From: Pseudomonas sp. P7548
Lineage (GTDB): Bacteria; Pseudomonadota; Gammaproteobacteria; Pseudomonadales; Pseudomonadaceae
DNA: 64,000 nucleotides
Assembly: GCF_013386585.1 (NCBI RefSeq)
Contig: NZ_JACARO010000008.1
Span: 1 to 64,000, forward strand
Direction: 5' to 3'
A program made the translations under genes and the position numbers. Below the pieces are notes generated by a model that was given only the letters and a program-made list of their open reading frames with translations, ran no database searches and was not told the origin of the DNA. This document shows positions 43,181 through 52,454 of the stretch, in pieces. Within the stretch, counting starts at the first letter, position 1. Each line of letters starts with the position of its first letter.

Positions 43181-44176
43181 TTGAAACTCAGTGATATCGC
43201 ACGTCTGGCCGGTGTGTCCGTAACCACCGCCAGCTATGTCATCAATGGCAAGGCCGAACAGCAACGCATCAGCAACGCGACCGTCGAGCGCGTGCGAGCG
43301 GTGGTCGAAGCCCATGGCTTTACGCCCAACCCTCAGGCGGCCGGGCTGCGCAGCCGGCACACCCGCACTTTGGGCTTTATCCTGCCGGATCTGGAAAACC
43401 CCAGTTACGCACGGATCGCCAAGCTGCTGGAGCAAGGCGCCCGGGCCCGGGGTTATCAACTGCTGATCGCCAGCTCCGACGACGAGGCCGACAGCGAACG
43501 CCAATTGCTGCAACTGTTCCGCGCACGGCGCTGCGACGCACTGTTCGTGGCCAGTTGCCTGCCCGCCAGCGATGACAGCTACCGCGAGCTGCAAGCCAAG
43601 GGCCTGCCGGTAATCGCCATCGACCGGGTGATGGACACGGGCCAGTTCTGCTCAGTGGTCAGCGACGACCGCCAAGCCTGCCAGCAACTGACCAGCAGCC
43701 TGCTGCAACCGCTGCCCAAGCAGATCGTGCTGATCGGTGCGCACCCCGAGCTGAGCATCAGCCAGGAACGCGCCGCCGGTTTTCGCGAGGCACTGCGCGA
43801 CTTCAAGGGCGAGGTGCTGATCGAACAGGGCGAAGCCTTCAGCCGCGACTGCGGCCGCCAGTTGATGGAACAACTCCTGCAGCGCCTGGGGCATTTGCCG
43901 GATGCTCTGGTGACCACTTCCTACGTGCTGCTGCAAGGTGTGTTCGACGCACTGCACGACTTCCCGCTGAAGTCGCGCCCGCTGCGCCTGGGTACCTTTG
44001 GTGATACGCAGTTATTGGATTTCCTGCCACTGCCGGTCAACGCCATGGCCCAGCAGCATCAACTGATCGCCGACACCGCCCTGCGCCTGGCCCTGGCCGC
44101 GATTGAAGAAGAACAGTATCAACCGGGCGTGCATGCCATCAGCCGTACCTTCAAGCAGCGTATTCACGAGGCGTGA
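43181..44176 (+). CDS. fruR: LacI-family fructose repressor FruR/Cra
   Basis: Transcription regulator of 331 residues. The helix-turn-helix is at the very start (LKLSDIARLAGVSVTTASYVINGK), followed by the hinge NPQAAGLRSRHTRTLGFI and the sugar-binding domain. The start is TTG at 43181: it puts the HTH at residue 1 as in all Cra proteins, and AAGGAAATCCCGG precedes it. Upstream ATG codons (for example 43143) are out of frame. It is divergent from fruB with an exact operator between. Its stop overlaps the tatD start by four bases (GTGA), so tatD may be co-expressed. Confidence 0.93.
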   Translation: MKLSDIARLAGVSVTTASYVINGKAEQQRISNATVERVRAVVEAHGFTPNPQAAGLRSRHTRTLGFILPDLENPSYARIAKLLEQGARARGYQLLIASSDDEADSERQLLQLFRARRCDALFVASCLPASDDSYRELQAKGLPVIAIDRVMDTGQFCSVVSDDRQACQQLTSSLLQPLPKQIVLIGAHPELSISQERAAGFREALRDFKGEVLIEQGEAFSRDCGRQLMEQLLQRLGHLPDALVTTSYVLLQGVFDALHDFPLKSRPLRLGTFGDTQLLDFLPLPVNAMAQQHQLIADTALRLALAAIEEEQYQPGVHAISRTFKQRIHEA

Positions 44177-44955
44177 ACGTGGAGCTGATCGACACCCACA
44201 CACACCTGGACTTCCCGGACTTCGACAACGATCGCCGGGAAGTCCTCGCCCATAGCCGCCAACTCGGGGTGCGGCGCATGGTGGTCCTGGGGGTGTATCA
44301 GCAGAATTGGCAACGCGTGTGGGACCTGGTGCAGGGCGATGACAACCTGTTCGCTGCCTTCGGCCTGCATCCGGTTTACCTCGATGAACATCGCCCAGCC
44401 GACCTGACGGAGCTGGGCGACTGGCTCACCCGCCTCCAGGGTCATCGGCAAGTGTGCGCGGTGGGCGAGATCGGTCTGGATTACTTTCTCGAACACCTGG
44501 ACCGCGAGCGTCAACAAAGCCTGTTTGAAACCCAGCTGAAACTTGCAGTGGACTTGCAACTGCCGGCGCTGTTGCATGTACGCCGCAGCCACGCCGCCGT
44601 GATCGCCACACTCAAGCGTATGCGCGTGCCACGGGGCGGCATCATCCACGCGTTTGCCGGCAGCTACGAAGAAGCCCGTGAGTACATCAAGCTCGGTTTC
44701 AAGCTGGGCCTGGGCGGTGCCGCCACCTGGCCCCAGGCCCTGCGCATGCACAAGGTGCTCACGCAATTGCCTTTGGAAGCCGTGGTGCTGGAAACCGACT
44801 CGCCGGATATGGCACCCGCCATGTACCCCGGCCAGCGCAACAGCCCGCAACACCTGCCAGACATCTGCACCGCCCTGGCCGAGCGTATGGGTATCAGCCC
44901 TTCACGGCTGGCTGAGGCGAGCACACGCAATGCGTGCGAGCTGTTCAATTGGTAA
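44173..44955 (+). CDS. TatD-family metal-dependent DNase
   Basis: Metal-dependent hydrolase of 260 residues. The HxH metal motif is IDTHTHLDFPDFD at the N-terminus. GLHPVYLDEH and VGEIGLDYF supply further ligands, then LLHVRRSHAAVI, IIHAFAGSYEEA and the end motif LETDSPDMAP. TatD enzymes act as 3'-5' exonucleases or AP endonucleases in repair. It is shorter than some TatD but within the family range. Start GTG at 44173 overlaps fruR by 4 bases. Its 3' end overlaps a convergent gene by 54 bases. Confidence 0.9.
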   Translation: MNVELIDTHTHLDFPDFDNDRREVLAHSRQLGVRRMVVLGVYQQNWQRVWDLVQGDDNLFAAFGLHPVYLDEHRPADLTELGDWLTRLQGHRQVCAVGEIGLDYFLEHLDRERQQSLFETQLKLAVDLQLPALLHVRRSHAAVIATLKRMRVPRGGIIHAFAGSYEEAREYIKLGFKLGLGGAATWPQALRMHKVLTQLPLEAVVLETDSPDMAPAMYPGQRNSPQHLPDICTALAERMGISPSRLAEASTRNACELFNW

Positions 44956-45339
44956 CCCGCCAACAGGGTTGGCAGCCTGCAGGTTCAGCGTGATCCGTTG
45001 CCGTTGATGGGCATAACGCAGTGCCAGGAAGTGAACCAGCACCACCGCCAGCGAAATATTCAGTTGCCCGACCACACTGAGCAGGCCCACCCACTCGGCG
45101 ACCAGCGCCACGATCAGCACCATGCAGGTCAGTATCACCATGCTCGGGTGCACCAGGGCCCAGTGGTCCAGTGTCCTGAACTGACGCAATTGCTTGGGAC
45201 AATTCAGTTGCAGGGTTCGCTGGCAGTACGGGCAATCAAAAGGTTCATGGATGGCAATGGCGTTCAATTGCCAAGACTTGAGTTCAAATGTGATGTCGCA
45301 ATGGGCACAGTGCCCTTTGATGCCGATGGCAATGGTCAC
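44902..45339 (-). CDS. Small membrane protein with zinc-ribbon-like N-terminus
   Basis: Hypothetical protein of 145 residues. Two CxxC pairs, CAHC at 11-14 and CPYC near 37-40, form a probable zinc ribbon, and two membrane helices lie in the middle (VHPSMVILTCMVLIVALVAEWVGLL, LNISLAVVLVHFLAL). The last 18 codons overlap the convergent tatD gene, which is unusual but both frames are well formed. The GTG start at 45339 has GGGGAGGGCACCACG before it. Family not recognised. Zinc-ribbon plus two-helix proteins are often anchors in the inner membrane; nothing more specific can be said. Confidence 0.65.
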   Translation of the reverse strand: MTIAIGIKGHCAHCDITFELKSWQLNAIAIHEPFDCPYCQRTLQLNCPKQLRQFRTLDHWALVHPSMVILTCMVLIVALVAEWVGLLSVVGQLNISLAVVLVHFLALRYAHQRQRITLNLQAANPVGGLPIEQLARIACARLSQP

Positions 45340-45467
45340 CGTGGTGCCCTCCCCTGATCCGTGACTAGCTGAAACAAATTCTCACCCATTCACTCGATCA
45401 AAAAATGGATGCAGGGGAAATCAAGACATACACCACGCTCCGCACCGATTATTCCTACCCAAAAGCC

Positions 45468-47498
45468 CTACACGCGAAACGCCCCGATCAATTGCTTCAA
45501 CTCGACGACCTGCATCGATAGCTGACGGCTGGCCGCTTCGGTCTGATGCGCACCTTGGGCTGCGTGCTCACCCGCGCGATTGATTTCAACGATGTTCTGG
45601 TCAATGTCATGGGCGACTGCAGTCTGCTGCTCCACGGCGGCGGCAATCTGCTGGTTCTGGTCGACGATCATGCCTACCGCGCCAAGGATGTTTTCCAGGG
45701 CTTGCTGGACCTTTTCCGATTGCCCTACCGTACCGCTGGCCATCGTATGGCTGGTGCCCATGGCCTTGACCGCGGCCTCCACACCGCTGTGCAGGCGGCC
45801 GATCATCTGTTCGATTTCTTCGGTGGAGCGCTGGGTGCGCCGCGCGAGGGTACGCACTTCATCGGCCACCACTGCAAACCCGCGCCCCTGCTCGCCGGCA
45901 CGTGCTGCCTCGATGGCGGCATTGAGCGCCAGCAGGTTGGTTTGCTCGGCAATGCTCTTGATCACTTCCAGCACACTGCTGATGGCCTGGCTGTCAGTGG
46001 CCAACTGGTTGATCACCTGCACTGACGCATCAATCTCCGACGCCAGGCGCGCGATGCTGCCCTGTTGGGACTGCACCAAGCCACGACCGCTGACGGTCTC
46101 ATCGTTCACGCTATGGGCGCTGCTGACCGCCGCCGCCGCACTGCGCGCCACTTCCTGGGCGGTGGACGACATCTGGTTCATGGCCGTGGCCACGTGTTCG
46201 ATCTGGGTACGCTGGCCTGAAACCGCCTGATTGCTCCGGGCCGAAACCGTCTCCACCTGACCGGCTTGCAGTTCGACCTGGCTGACGGTTTGCCCGACGC
46301 GCTCGATCAGGTCATGGATCTTGGCGACCGTACCGTTGAACACCTTGCCCAACTCCCCCAACTCATCGCGACTGTGCGCCACAAAGCTTACGGTCATATC
46401 CCCCGCCGCCACATTGTCCATCATCAACCCCAGGCGTCGCAGGGTGGTGCGGGTGGACGCGTAAAAGCCGGCATACAGATAGAAAATAAGGGAAAACACC
46501 GCTGCCAGGGCACACACCAGCACCACCATGTGCGTGCGGTTCTGCGCCAGGCGCTGTTCCAGTTGCTGCCGGAGGAATGCCAGGGTGGCGTCATCCAGCT
46601 GGTAGGTCTTGGCCATCAGTTGGCTGACGCTGTCATAAAACCCTGGCCACGGGGCATCGAGGGTTTCGGCCATCACCACCTGCTCTTCAAACAGTTCGCT
46701 GCCTTGCTTGAGGCTGGCCTGGCTGGCCTGCGCCAGTGAATCGAGCGCGCCATGGGCGGCTTTGCTGGCGCCCAGTGCATCCTGGAGCTTCAACACATAT
46801 TCGCCTTGCAGCTTTTCCAGTTGCTGCAGCAGTTCGTCAAACCGCGTGCTGGAAGACGAGTTGATAAACCCCTGGCCCAGGGAATAAGCGCCCATTGCTC
46901 GCCCTTCGCCAAGGACCTGGGTCACTTGCGGGGTCACGCCGGTCACCAGGTCACTGAGCTGGCGCAGGTCGCTTTGCGAGTCACGGCTCAAGCCGGATTG
47001 GCTGGCGATGATCTGGCTGAACATCTGGGCTTTGTTGAGCAGTTTGCCGATCAGCGCGGTTTTGTTGAGCAGTGAGGTTTCCTGTTGCTGGGCCTTGAAC
47101 GCGGCGATCAGCTCGTCGCGCTTGCTATCAAAGGCCGCGATTTGCTCGGCGTCGGTGGCCATGGCGCTGAGGCCTTGCAGGCGCGCGAGCACGCTGCTTT
47201 CCAGGGTACTGATCTGGCCCTCAAGATCACCCGCCTTGCCGGACTGGCCGAGGGTGGCGTTGATTTGCACTTGGTTGTTGAGGGTTTCCAGGTCACGCCG
47301 CAGGGTCAGGCTGCTGCCGAGCAAATCCAGGCTTTGCAGCTCGACACGGGTGCCCTGGAATTCCCGCCAGGAATCACGCACCAGGAAATAGTTGGTCGCC
47401 AGCATCGGCAGCAAGAACAATACGCTGATCAGAGTGAACTTCATGCCGAAGCTCAGGCGGTTCATCAGCGCGACGGCGGGATAGAGCAAGCTCTTCAC
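45468..47498 (-). CDS. Methyl-accepting chemotaxis protein
   Basis: Chemoreceptor of 676 residues. A first membrane helix (FTLISVLFLLPMLATNYFLV, about 21-40) is followed by a long, mostly helical periplasmic sensing region to about 325. The second helix (MVVLVCALAAVFSLIFYLYAGFY), the HAMP domain (MDNVAAGDMTVSFVAHSRDELGELGKVFN) and the signalling domain come next, with hairpin tip EQTNLLALNAAIEAARAGEQGRGFAVVADEVR near 545-575. The ligand is not apparent. The size and helical sensor suggest a double four-helix or similar domain rather than Cache. Start GTG with AAGGGAGTTCACCT. It sits upstream of ampDE and in PAO1 an MCP gene has the same place. Confidence 0.92.
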   Translation of the reverse strand: MKSLLYPAVALMNRLSFGMKFTLISVLFLLPMLATNYFLVRDSWREFQGTRVELQSLDLLGSSLTLRRDLETLNNQVQINATLGQSGKAGDLEGQISTLESSVLARLQGLSAMATDAEQIAAFDSKRDELIAAFKAQQQETSLLNKTALIGKLLNKAQMFSQIIASQSGLSRDSQSDLRQLSDLVTGVTPQVTQVLGEGRAMGAYSLGQGFINSSSSTRFDELLQQLEKLQGEYVLKLQDALGASKAAHGALDSLAQASQASLKQGSELFEEQVVMAETLDAPWPGFYDSVSQLMAKTYQLDDATLAFLRQQLEQRLAQNRTHMVVLVCALAAVFSLIFYLYAGFYASTRTTLRRLGLMMDNVAAGDMTVSFVAHSRDELGELGKVFNGTVAKIHDLIERVGQTVSQVELQAGQVETVSARSNQAVSGQRTQIEHVATAMNQMSSTAQEVARSAAAAVSSAHSVNDETVSGRGLVQSQQGSIARLASEIDASVQVINQLATDSQAISSVLEVIKSIAEQTNLLALNAAIEAARAGEQGRGFAVVADEVRTLARRTQRSTEEIEQMIGRLHSGVEAAVKAMGTSHTMASGTVGQSEKVQQALENILGAVGMIVDQNQQIAAAVEQQTAVAHDIDQNIVEINRAGEHAAQGAHQTEAASRQLSMQVVELKQLIGAFRV

Positions 47499-47617
47499 AG
47501 GTGAACTCCCTTTCTTTTATTTTTATTGAGGCGCAGGGCGGCGGCAGATAGCCACCATTTTTGGCGCTCTGTCTGTATAGCTCAATTCGAAAGGGAGTTT
47601 TGTAACGTAAGGTTAAC

Positions 47618-47644
47618 GGCAGGGAAGAAGGGCGCCTCCCTGCC
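47618..47644 (-). terminator. Possible ampE terminator hairpin
   Basis: GGCAGGGA (47618-47625) pairs with TCCCTGCC (47637-47644) just after the ampE stop. The T-tract on the minus strand is poor, so confidence is low. Confidence 0.4.
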
Positions 47645-47652
47645 GGAGGGTG

Positions 47653-48489
47653 TCAGGGCAATACGGTCCAGATGGCGAACCCGGCATACCACAGCACGGC
47701 GGCGCGCAGCAGCAGTTCCCACAGCCGATCCAGGCTGTTGATGCCATCGGCACCGACCACCGGTGGCGGAATTTCTGCCGCCACCAGGCCGACTTTCTCC
47801 ACCAGTTGAGCGGCGCTGATGTCCCAGCTCAACAGCTCATGGAGCATCACCCGGCTGACCGCGACGAAGTTGCCCACCAGGGCAAAGCTCGCCGCCAGCA
47901 GGCGTACCGGCAACCAGTCGAACGCGTGGCGCAGTTGCCCGACGCGCTCGGCCACCAAAGGGTTCTGGCTGTGTTCGCTGGCCAGCGCCAGCAGGCGATA
48001 AGCCAGGGCCGCCACCGGCCCGAGCAGGAAGTACCAGAAAATCACCGCGAAGAAGCTCTGGTACGCCTGCCACAGCAGATGGCCCTGGACCCGTTCGAGC
48101 AGTTGCTCGCCGCTGTCGGCGGCAAGTTGCAGGTCACGCTCGGCCACGTGTTCGGCCGCCTGCAAGTCCCCCCGGCGCCAGGCATCACGAAAAGGCCCAA
48201 GCCCGGCCAGCAGGTCACCACGCCCCAGGCTGTAGATCACCACCAGCAGGTGCACCGGCAATGCCAACAGGCCATAGGCCACCGGCTCCAGCACCACCAG
48301 CAACAAGGCCAGCAAGGCCACCGGCAGCAACACCAGCAATGCCAGGATCAACCAGGGTTGTTTGCCCAGGCGCGGGCTCGCCTCAAGCCTGGTCAGCTCA
48401 CGCAACCATCCGCCGTCACGCTGCAACCGCTGGCGCAAGGCCGAGAATTTCTCGATCCACACCGCCAGCACCAACACCAGGAAACTCAT
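47653..48489 (-). CDS. ampE: Membrane protein AmpE, regulatory partner of AmpD
   Basis: Inner-membrane protein of 278 residues. MSFLVLVLAVWIEKFSALRQRLQRD opens the family, with helices near 45-95, 140-175 and at the C-terminus. The internal motif RSFFA-type reads QSFFAVIFWYFLLGP, and WLPVRLLAASFALVGNF is another hallmark. AmpE belongs to the beta-lactamase control pathway with AmpD and cell-wall recycling; its biochemical job is unclear. The ATG at 48489 follows GGAGGACACGCACA and overlaps the ampD stop by 4 bases. Confidence 0.94.
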   Translation of the reverse strand: MSFLVLVLAVWIEKFSALRQRLQRDGGWLRELTRLEASPRLGKQPWLILALLVLLPVALLALLLVVLEPVAYGLLALPVHLLVVIYSLGRGDLLAGLGPFRDAWRRGDLQAAEHVAERDLQLAADSGEQLLERVQGHLLWQAYQSFFAVIFWYFLLGPVAALAYRLLALASEHSQNPLVAERVGQLRHAFDWLPVRLLAASFALVGNFVAVSRVMLHELLSWDISAAQLVEKVGLVAAEIPPPVVGADGINSLDRLWELLLRAAVLWYAGFAIWTVLP

Positions 48490-49049
48490 TGTGCGTGTCC
48501 TCCATCCTGCAGGGCGCTGCGAAAGCGCGTCCAATCAAAAGCGGGGCCGGGGTCTGTCTTGCGCCCCGGAGCAATGTCGCTGTGGCCGCATATACGCTGG
48601 CGGGTGATGCCTGGATAGGCCGCCAGCAACTGGCGCGTCAGGTCGATCAGCGACGCATACTGGGCATCGGTGAACGGCAGGTCATCGGTGCCTTCCAACT
48701 CGATCCCCAGGGAATAGTCATTACAGGTGTCCCGCCCTTCGAAGCTGGAAACCCCCGCATGCCAGGCGCGGTCCTGGCACGCCACAAACTGCGTGACGGC
48801 GCCGTCGCGTTCAATCAGAAAATGCGCAGAGACACGTAAGTGAGCGATCCCCTCATAGTAGGGATGCTCCGTGACATCCAGGCGATTCTGGAAGAACGCC
48901 TGGACCTTGCCCGTGGCGAACTGCGCCGGTGGCAAGCTGATGTTATGCACCACCAACAGAGAGATTTCGCCTGCGGGGCGCTCATTGAAGTTGGGCGAGG
49001 GGCAATGACGAATGCCCTGGCACCAACCGCTGGCGGGGTCCAACTGCAT
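48486..49049 (-). CDS. ampD: 1,6-anhydro-N-acetylmuramoyl-L-alanine amidase AmpD
   Basis: Cytoplasmic amidase of 187 residues that cleaves 1,6-anhydro-muropeptides during peptidoglycan recycling, so keeping AmpR/AmpC uninduced. Zinc ligands are the His in LLVVHNISLPP (about residue 35), the His near 120s-160 in CGHSDIAPGRKTDPG and the Asp in KTDPGPAFDW. HFLIERDGAVTQFV and AWHAGVSSFEG complete the Amidase_2 fold. The start codon is at 49049 with AAGGAACCCGT. It is coupled to ampE. Confidence 0.96.
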   Translation of the reverse strand: MQLDPASGWCQGIRHCPSPNFNERPAGEISLLVVHNISLPPAQFATGKVQAFFQNRLDVTEHPYYEGIAHLRVSAHFLIERDGAVTQFVACQDRAWHAGVSSFEGRDTCNDYSLGIELEGTDDLPFTDAQYASLIDLTRQLLAAYPGITRQRICGHSDIAPGRKTDPGPAFDWTRFRSALQDGGHAQ

Positions 49050-49110
49050 ACGGGTTCCTTGATTGAGACGAGGTGTTACCAGTATGCCGCGTTCAGCCCT
49101 GCGGTTGCGA

Positions 49111-51267
49111 TCACTTGCCGCGATTGAGTTGACGCAGGTTATCGATCACACACGCCAGCGCACGTTCGAACAACAACCCTTCGTCCAGGCTACGCAAAGT
49201 GCCAGCCTTGAGCGCCATGGCCAGTTGGCCCGCACTTTTCTCCAGCACCTTGAGCCCCATGCGGCTGACAAAAACATACGTATTGGCCGGCGCAACAATC
49301 GCCATCAGCTTGCAGCGCACCGTCAGCGCCTCGCTTTCCTGGAACTCGAACCAGCGGCCAACCTGCAATTGCCGGGCCTTGAGCAGGTCGGGATCATCAC
49401 CGGGCAGGCTGTCGACGGCATCGGGCAAGCCGCTGTCGAGCACGAACGGCTCGCGCACCTCGATCAACACCTCGAGACCCTCACCGTCAGGCGCCTGCAC
49501 ATGCATGGCCTGCAGGCGCACGAAGAATTCACGGGTGCTGAACGGGTCGAACGCGGCGCTGGTCAACCCGTCCCGCAACGCCTTGAGCAACCCGGGCAGT
49601 TGCTCCAGCAGATGTCGACCGGCTTCGGTGTCTTTCTGCAGGCCCACGCTCCAGATCAGTTCGTCCATGGTGCGCAGCCCCGCTTGCCACTGCACCGACT
49701 GTTCGCCGTGCTTGAGGCTGGCCAACAACAGCACCTGGCTCCAGGCCTGCTGCAGAAATTGCACCACGGCCTGGGGCAGGGTCTTGCCCAGCAGGCGCCG
49801 ATTAAGCACGTCGGCCACGCGCTGGCGGGCGGCATCCGTGCGCATGCGCCCCTCTTCGGCATCACGGGTGTGCTGTTCCAGCAGCTCACAGCGTCGACGC
49901 TCCTCGGCAGTGAACGCGCTGAACTCGGCGAGCAACTGGGAAAAAATCGCCGGGTCCTCGACGAACTCATTCAACAAACGCTGCACCACCTGCTCGATGC
50001 GCAGGTACAGGCTGTCGCGCAGGTAGTCATCGCTCGGGCTCCAGCCCATGGCGGCGCTGGCAATCTCGTTGAGCAGGCGCCGCGCCGGATGGCTGGCACG
50101 GCTGAACAGGCTCTTGTCCTGCACCGCGACTTTGAGCAGCGGCACCTGCAAACGCGCGATCAAGGCCTTGAAGGCGTCCGGCACGGCAGTGTCTTTGAGG
50201 ATGAACTCAAACAACAGCGCGACCAGGTTGATCACGTCTTCATCAGCGTCCTCCACCACCCGGGACTTGCCACTCTTGACGCTGACCCGGGTCAGCAGTT
50301 GTTCAAGGTGGTTGCGCAGGTCGAAATCGTCTTCGACCTCGGGCTCTGGCACGTATTGCTGCAGGTGAGAGAGCAGGCGCAACAGGTCCCGCGAGGCGAT
50401 GGGTTGCGGTTCGGCGCTGGCCTCGAGGGTAGGCGCCACACGGCCACGCACCACCACCAGCAAGGCTTGCAAGGCCGCGAAGGCTTGCTGGCCATTTTCA
50501 TCGAGCGGCGGGTCGGCCATCGGCTGCCGATCTTCGTGCTGCCTCTCACGCTCGACACGCCCGCCTGGGCGACGAGACGGCACCGCCTTGAGCTGCGGCA
50601 GCACACCGGTGGCGACCAACAACTGATTGGCCTCGCCATACAATTGGTCGGCGTCGCTGAGCACGTATTTCTCAAACAGTTTGAGCATGATCAGCTTGAC
50701 GCGGATCTCCACCCCCAGGCTGCGCCCCGCCCGCAGGAAGAACTCGCAGAGCAGCGCCGGGCCCAAGGGGTTTTCGCGGTCGTCCAGGTGCTTGCCCAGC
50801 ACCGCACTCAAGCGTGCGGTCAGTTGCCCCAACGCCAAGCCATCGCGATGTCGCACGCGACCGAGCATCGCCTCCAGCGCCACGGCCTTTTCCAGTTCAT
50901 CGCGGGACGTACCAGGCACTGCGTCATACGAGACCACCGGCACCAGGTGCAACTCGCCGCGCCCCGAGTGCCCTAGATGAGCGAAGGCAGAAAACAGGTG
51001 CTCCATGAACACGCGCTCGAAATTCTTGCGCTTGAGGCGCAAGTCGCGCATGGCTTCGAAAAAAATGTGATGGTCGGCATTACTGCGGGCCTTGTCGGCC
51101 ATTTCGAACAGGGTGTCGTCGGCGTTATCGAACAGCTCCTGCAGGCCCTGCTGCAGTTGCTGCGCCGCTTTGTCACGCACCTGCAGCAACACCACCGGCA
51201 GGCGCGCGAGCGGCGATGGCGTGGCGTGTGCCTTATTGATAGGCACCACCTTTCCGTCATTGTGCAT
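49111..51267 (-). CDS. DUF1631-family protein
   Basis: Large cytoplasmic protein of 718 residues, conserved next to nadC in pseudomonads. It is mostly helical, with no membrane segment or signal peptide. Recognisable parts are the N-terminal FEMADKARSNADHHIFFEAMRDLR and the C-terminal PilZ-like stretch (LQVGRWFEFQESEALTVRCKLMAIVAPANTYVFVSRMG), which looks like a small beta-barrel for ligand or c-di-GMP binding; this last point is inference, since the RxxxR motif is not obvious. Older annotations as thymidine phosphorylase have no basis. Start at 51267 (ATG) with CAGGAGGCCAGG. The gene stands alone. Confidence 0.85.
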   Translation of the reverse strand: MHNDGKVVPINKAHATPSPLARLPVVLLQVRDKAAQQLQQGLQELFDNADDTLFEMADKARSNADHHIFFEAMRDLRLKRKNFERVFMEHLFSAFAHLGHSGRGELHLVPVVSYDAVPGTSRDELEKAVALEAMLGRVRHRDGLALGQLTARLSAVLGKHLDDRENPLGPALLCEFFLRAGRSLGVEIRVKLIMLKLFEKYVLSDADQLYGEANQLLVATGVLPQLKAVPSRRPGGRVERERQHEDRQPMADPPLDENGQQAFAALQALLVVVRGRVAPTLEASAEPQPIASRDLLRLLSHLQQYVPEPEVEDDFDLRNHLEQLLTRVSVKSGKSRVVEDADEDVINLVALLFEFILKDTAVPDAFKALIARLQVPLLKVAVQDKSLFSRASHPARRLLNEIASAAMGWSPSDDYLRDSLYLRIEQVVQRLLNEFVEDPAIFSQLLAEFSAFTAEERRRCELLEQHTRDAEEGRMRTDAARQRVADVLNRRLLGKTLPQAVVQFLQQAWSQVLLLASLKHGEQSVQWQAGLRTMDELIWSVGLQKDTEAGRHLLEQLPGLLKALRDGLTSAAFDPFSTREFFVRLQAMHVQAPDGEGLEVLIEVREPFVLDSGLPDAVDSLPGDDPDLLKARQLQVGRWFEFQESEALTVRCKLMAIVAPANTYVFVSRMGLKVLEKSAGQLAMALKAGTLRSLDEGLLFERALACVIDNLRQLNRGK

Positions 51268-51455
51268 CCTGGCCTCCTGAAACGGCGGTATTGATGGGCA
51301 AATGTTCGGGTGCAGGCCGGGATGAGCGCTGCGAATACCCGGGAATCACCAAGACGTCAAAGCTATGACGCCAATTGCAAGGCGCGAGATTATCTTGCAA
51401 ACGAGGCCCGTTGCGCCAGCGAACTCTGTCATTTGGTCGTAAATGAGCAGGTCGC

Positions 51456-51484
51456 TGGGTTCAAACGCACACTGCCCCTATAAT
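51456..51484 (+). promoter_or_regulatory. Sigma-70 promoter of nadC
   Basis: TATAAT at 51479-51484 is a perfect -10 box, 28 bases before the nadC start. A weak -35 (TGGGTT) lies 17 bases upstream at 51456-51461. Confidence 0.6.
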
Positions 51485-51511
51485 CGAGGCACTTTGTTTG
51501 TGGAGCCTGTT

Positions 51512-52360
51512 ATGCCGAATCTCCGTCTTGCCGACCTCACCGCCGAAATCGAAGCCAACGTGCGCCGTGCACTGCTGGAAGACATCGGCAGCGGCGACAT
51601 CACTGCGCAGTTGATCCCGGCCGAACGGCTGGCCAAGGCCACGATCATCACCCGTGATGCGGCCGTGATCGCCGGTACAGCCTGGGTGGATGCGGTGTTC
51701 CGCCAACTGGACCCGCGTGTGGCGGTGCATTGGCAGGTAGCCGACGGTGAGCGTGTCAGCCCCAACCAGGTGCTGTTCCACCTCGAAGGCCCGGCGCGCT
51801 CGCTGCTCAGCGGTGAACGTTGCGCGCTGAATTTCCTGCAGTTGTTGTCGGGCGTGGCTACCCGTGCGCAGTACCTGGCAGATTTTGTCGCCAGCACCCA
51901 GGTCAAGCTGCTCGACACCCGCAAGACCCTGCCCGGCCTGCGCCTGGCGCAGAAGTACGCCGTGACCTGCGGCGGCTGTCATAACCATCGCATCGGGTTG
52001 TATGACGCGTTCCTGATCAAGGAAAACCATATCGCCGCAAGCGGTGGCATTGCCCAGGCCATCACGGCCGCGCACAAGATCGCCCCGGGCAAGCCGGTGG
52101 AAATCGAAGTGGAAAGCCTTGAGGAACTGCGCGAAGCACTGGCGGCGGGCGCCGATATCATCATGCTCGACGAACTGAGCCTGGACGACATGCGTGAGGC
52201 CGTGCGACTGAACGCCGGCAAGGCCAAGCTGGAAGCCAGCGGCGGGATCAACGAAACCACCCTGCTGCCCATCGCGCAAACCGGGGTGGACTACATTTCC
52301 ATCGGGGCGATGACCAAGGATGTGAAGGCAGTGGACCTGTCGATGCGCCTCAGTATCTGA
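51512..52360 (+). CDS. nadC: Nicotinate-nucleotide pyrophosphorylase (carboxylating)
   Basis: Enzyme of 282 residues that makes nicotinate mononucleotide from quinolinate and PRPP in NAD synthesis. [50 protein letters not shown] (arginine/lysine/histidine of the active site) and [11 protein letters not shown] are hallmark motifs, and the C-terminus has [23 protein letters not shown]. The ATG at 51512 follows TTGTGGAGCCTGTT and fits the family; an in-frame codon at 51443 precedes the promoter and is rejected. Confidence 0.96.
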   Translation: MPNLRLADLTAEIEANVRRALLEDIGSGDITAQLIPAERLAKATIITRDAAVIAGTAWVDAVFRQLDPRVAVHWQVADGERVSPNQVLFHLEGPARSLLSGERCALNFLQLLSGVATRAQYLADFVASTQVKLLDTRKTLPGLRLAQKYAVTCGGCHNHRIGLYDAFLIKENHIAASGGIAQAITAAHKIAPGKPVEIEVESLEELREALAAGADIIMLDELSLDDMREAVRLNAGKAKLEASGGINETTLLPIAQTGVDYISIGAMTKDVKAVDLSMRLSI

Positions 52361-52365
52361 CGCAT

Positions 52366-52449
52366 TGTAGGCGCCGGCTTGCCGGCGATGAGGCCTGTAG
52401 GGTTAAAGGTGATCTTACGGGCCCTATCGCCGGCAAGCCGGCTCCTACA
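52366..52449. repeat. REPIN family D (TGTAGGAGCCGGCTTGCCGG type)
   Basis: Left arm from 52366 and right arm ending at 52449 are near-perfect inverse copies (CCGGCTTGCCGGCGAT against ATCGCCGGCAAGCCGG), with inner GGCC/GGCC pairs. It lies between convergent nadC and the DUF6388-like gene. Confidence 0.85.
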
Positions 52450-52454
52450 GAGTC

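Noticed and set aside
49063..50976. 637-codon frame antisense to the DUF1631 gene
   Set aside because: No ribosome site, low-complexity text and a clear conserved protein on the other strand.
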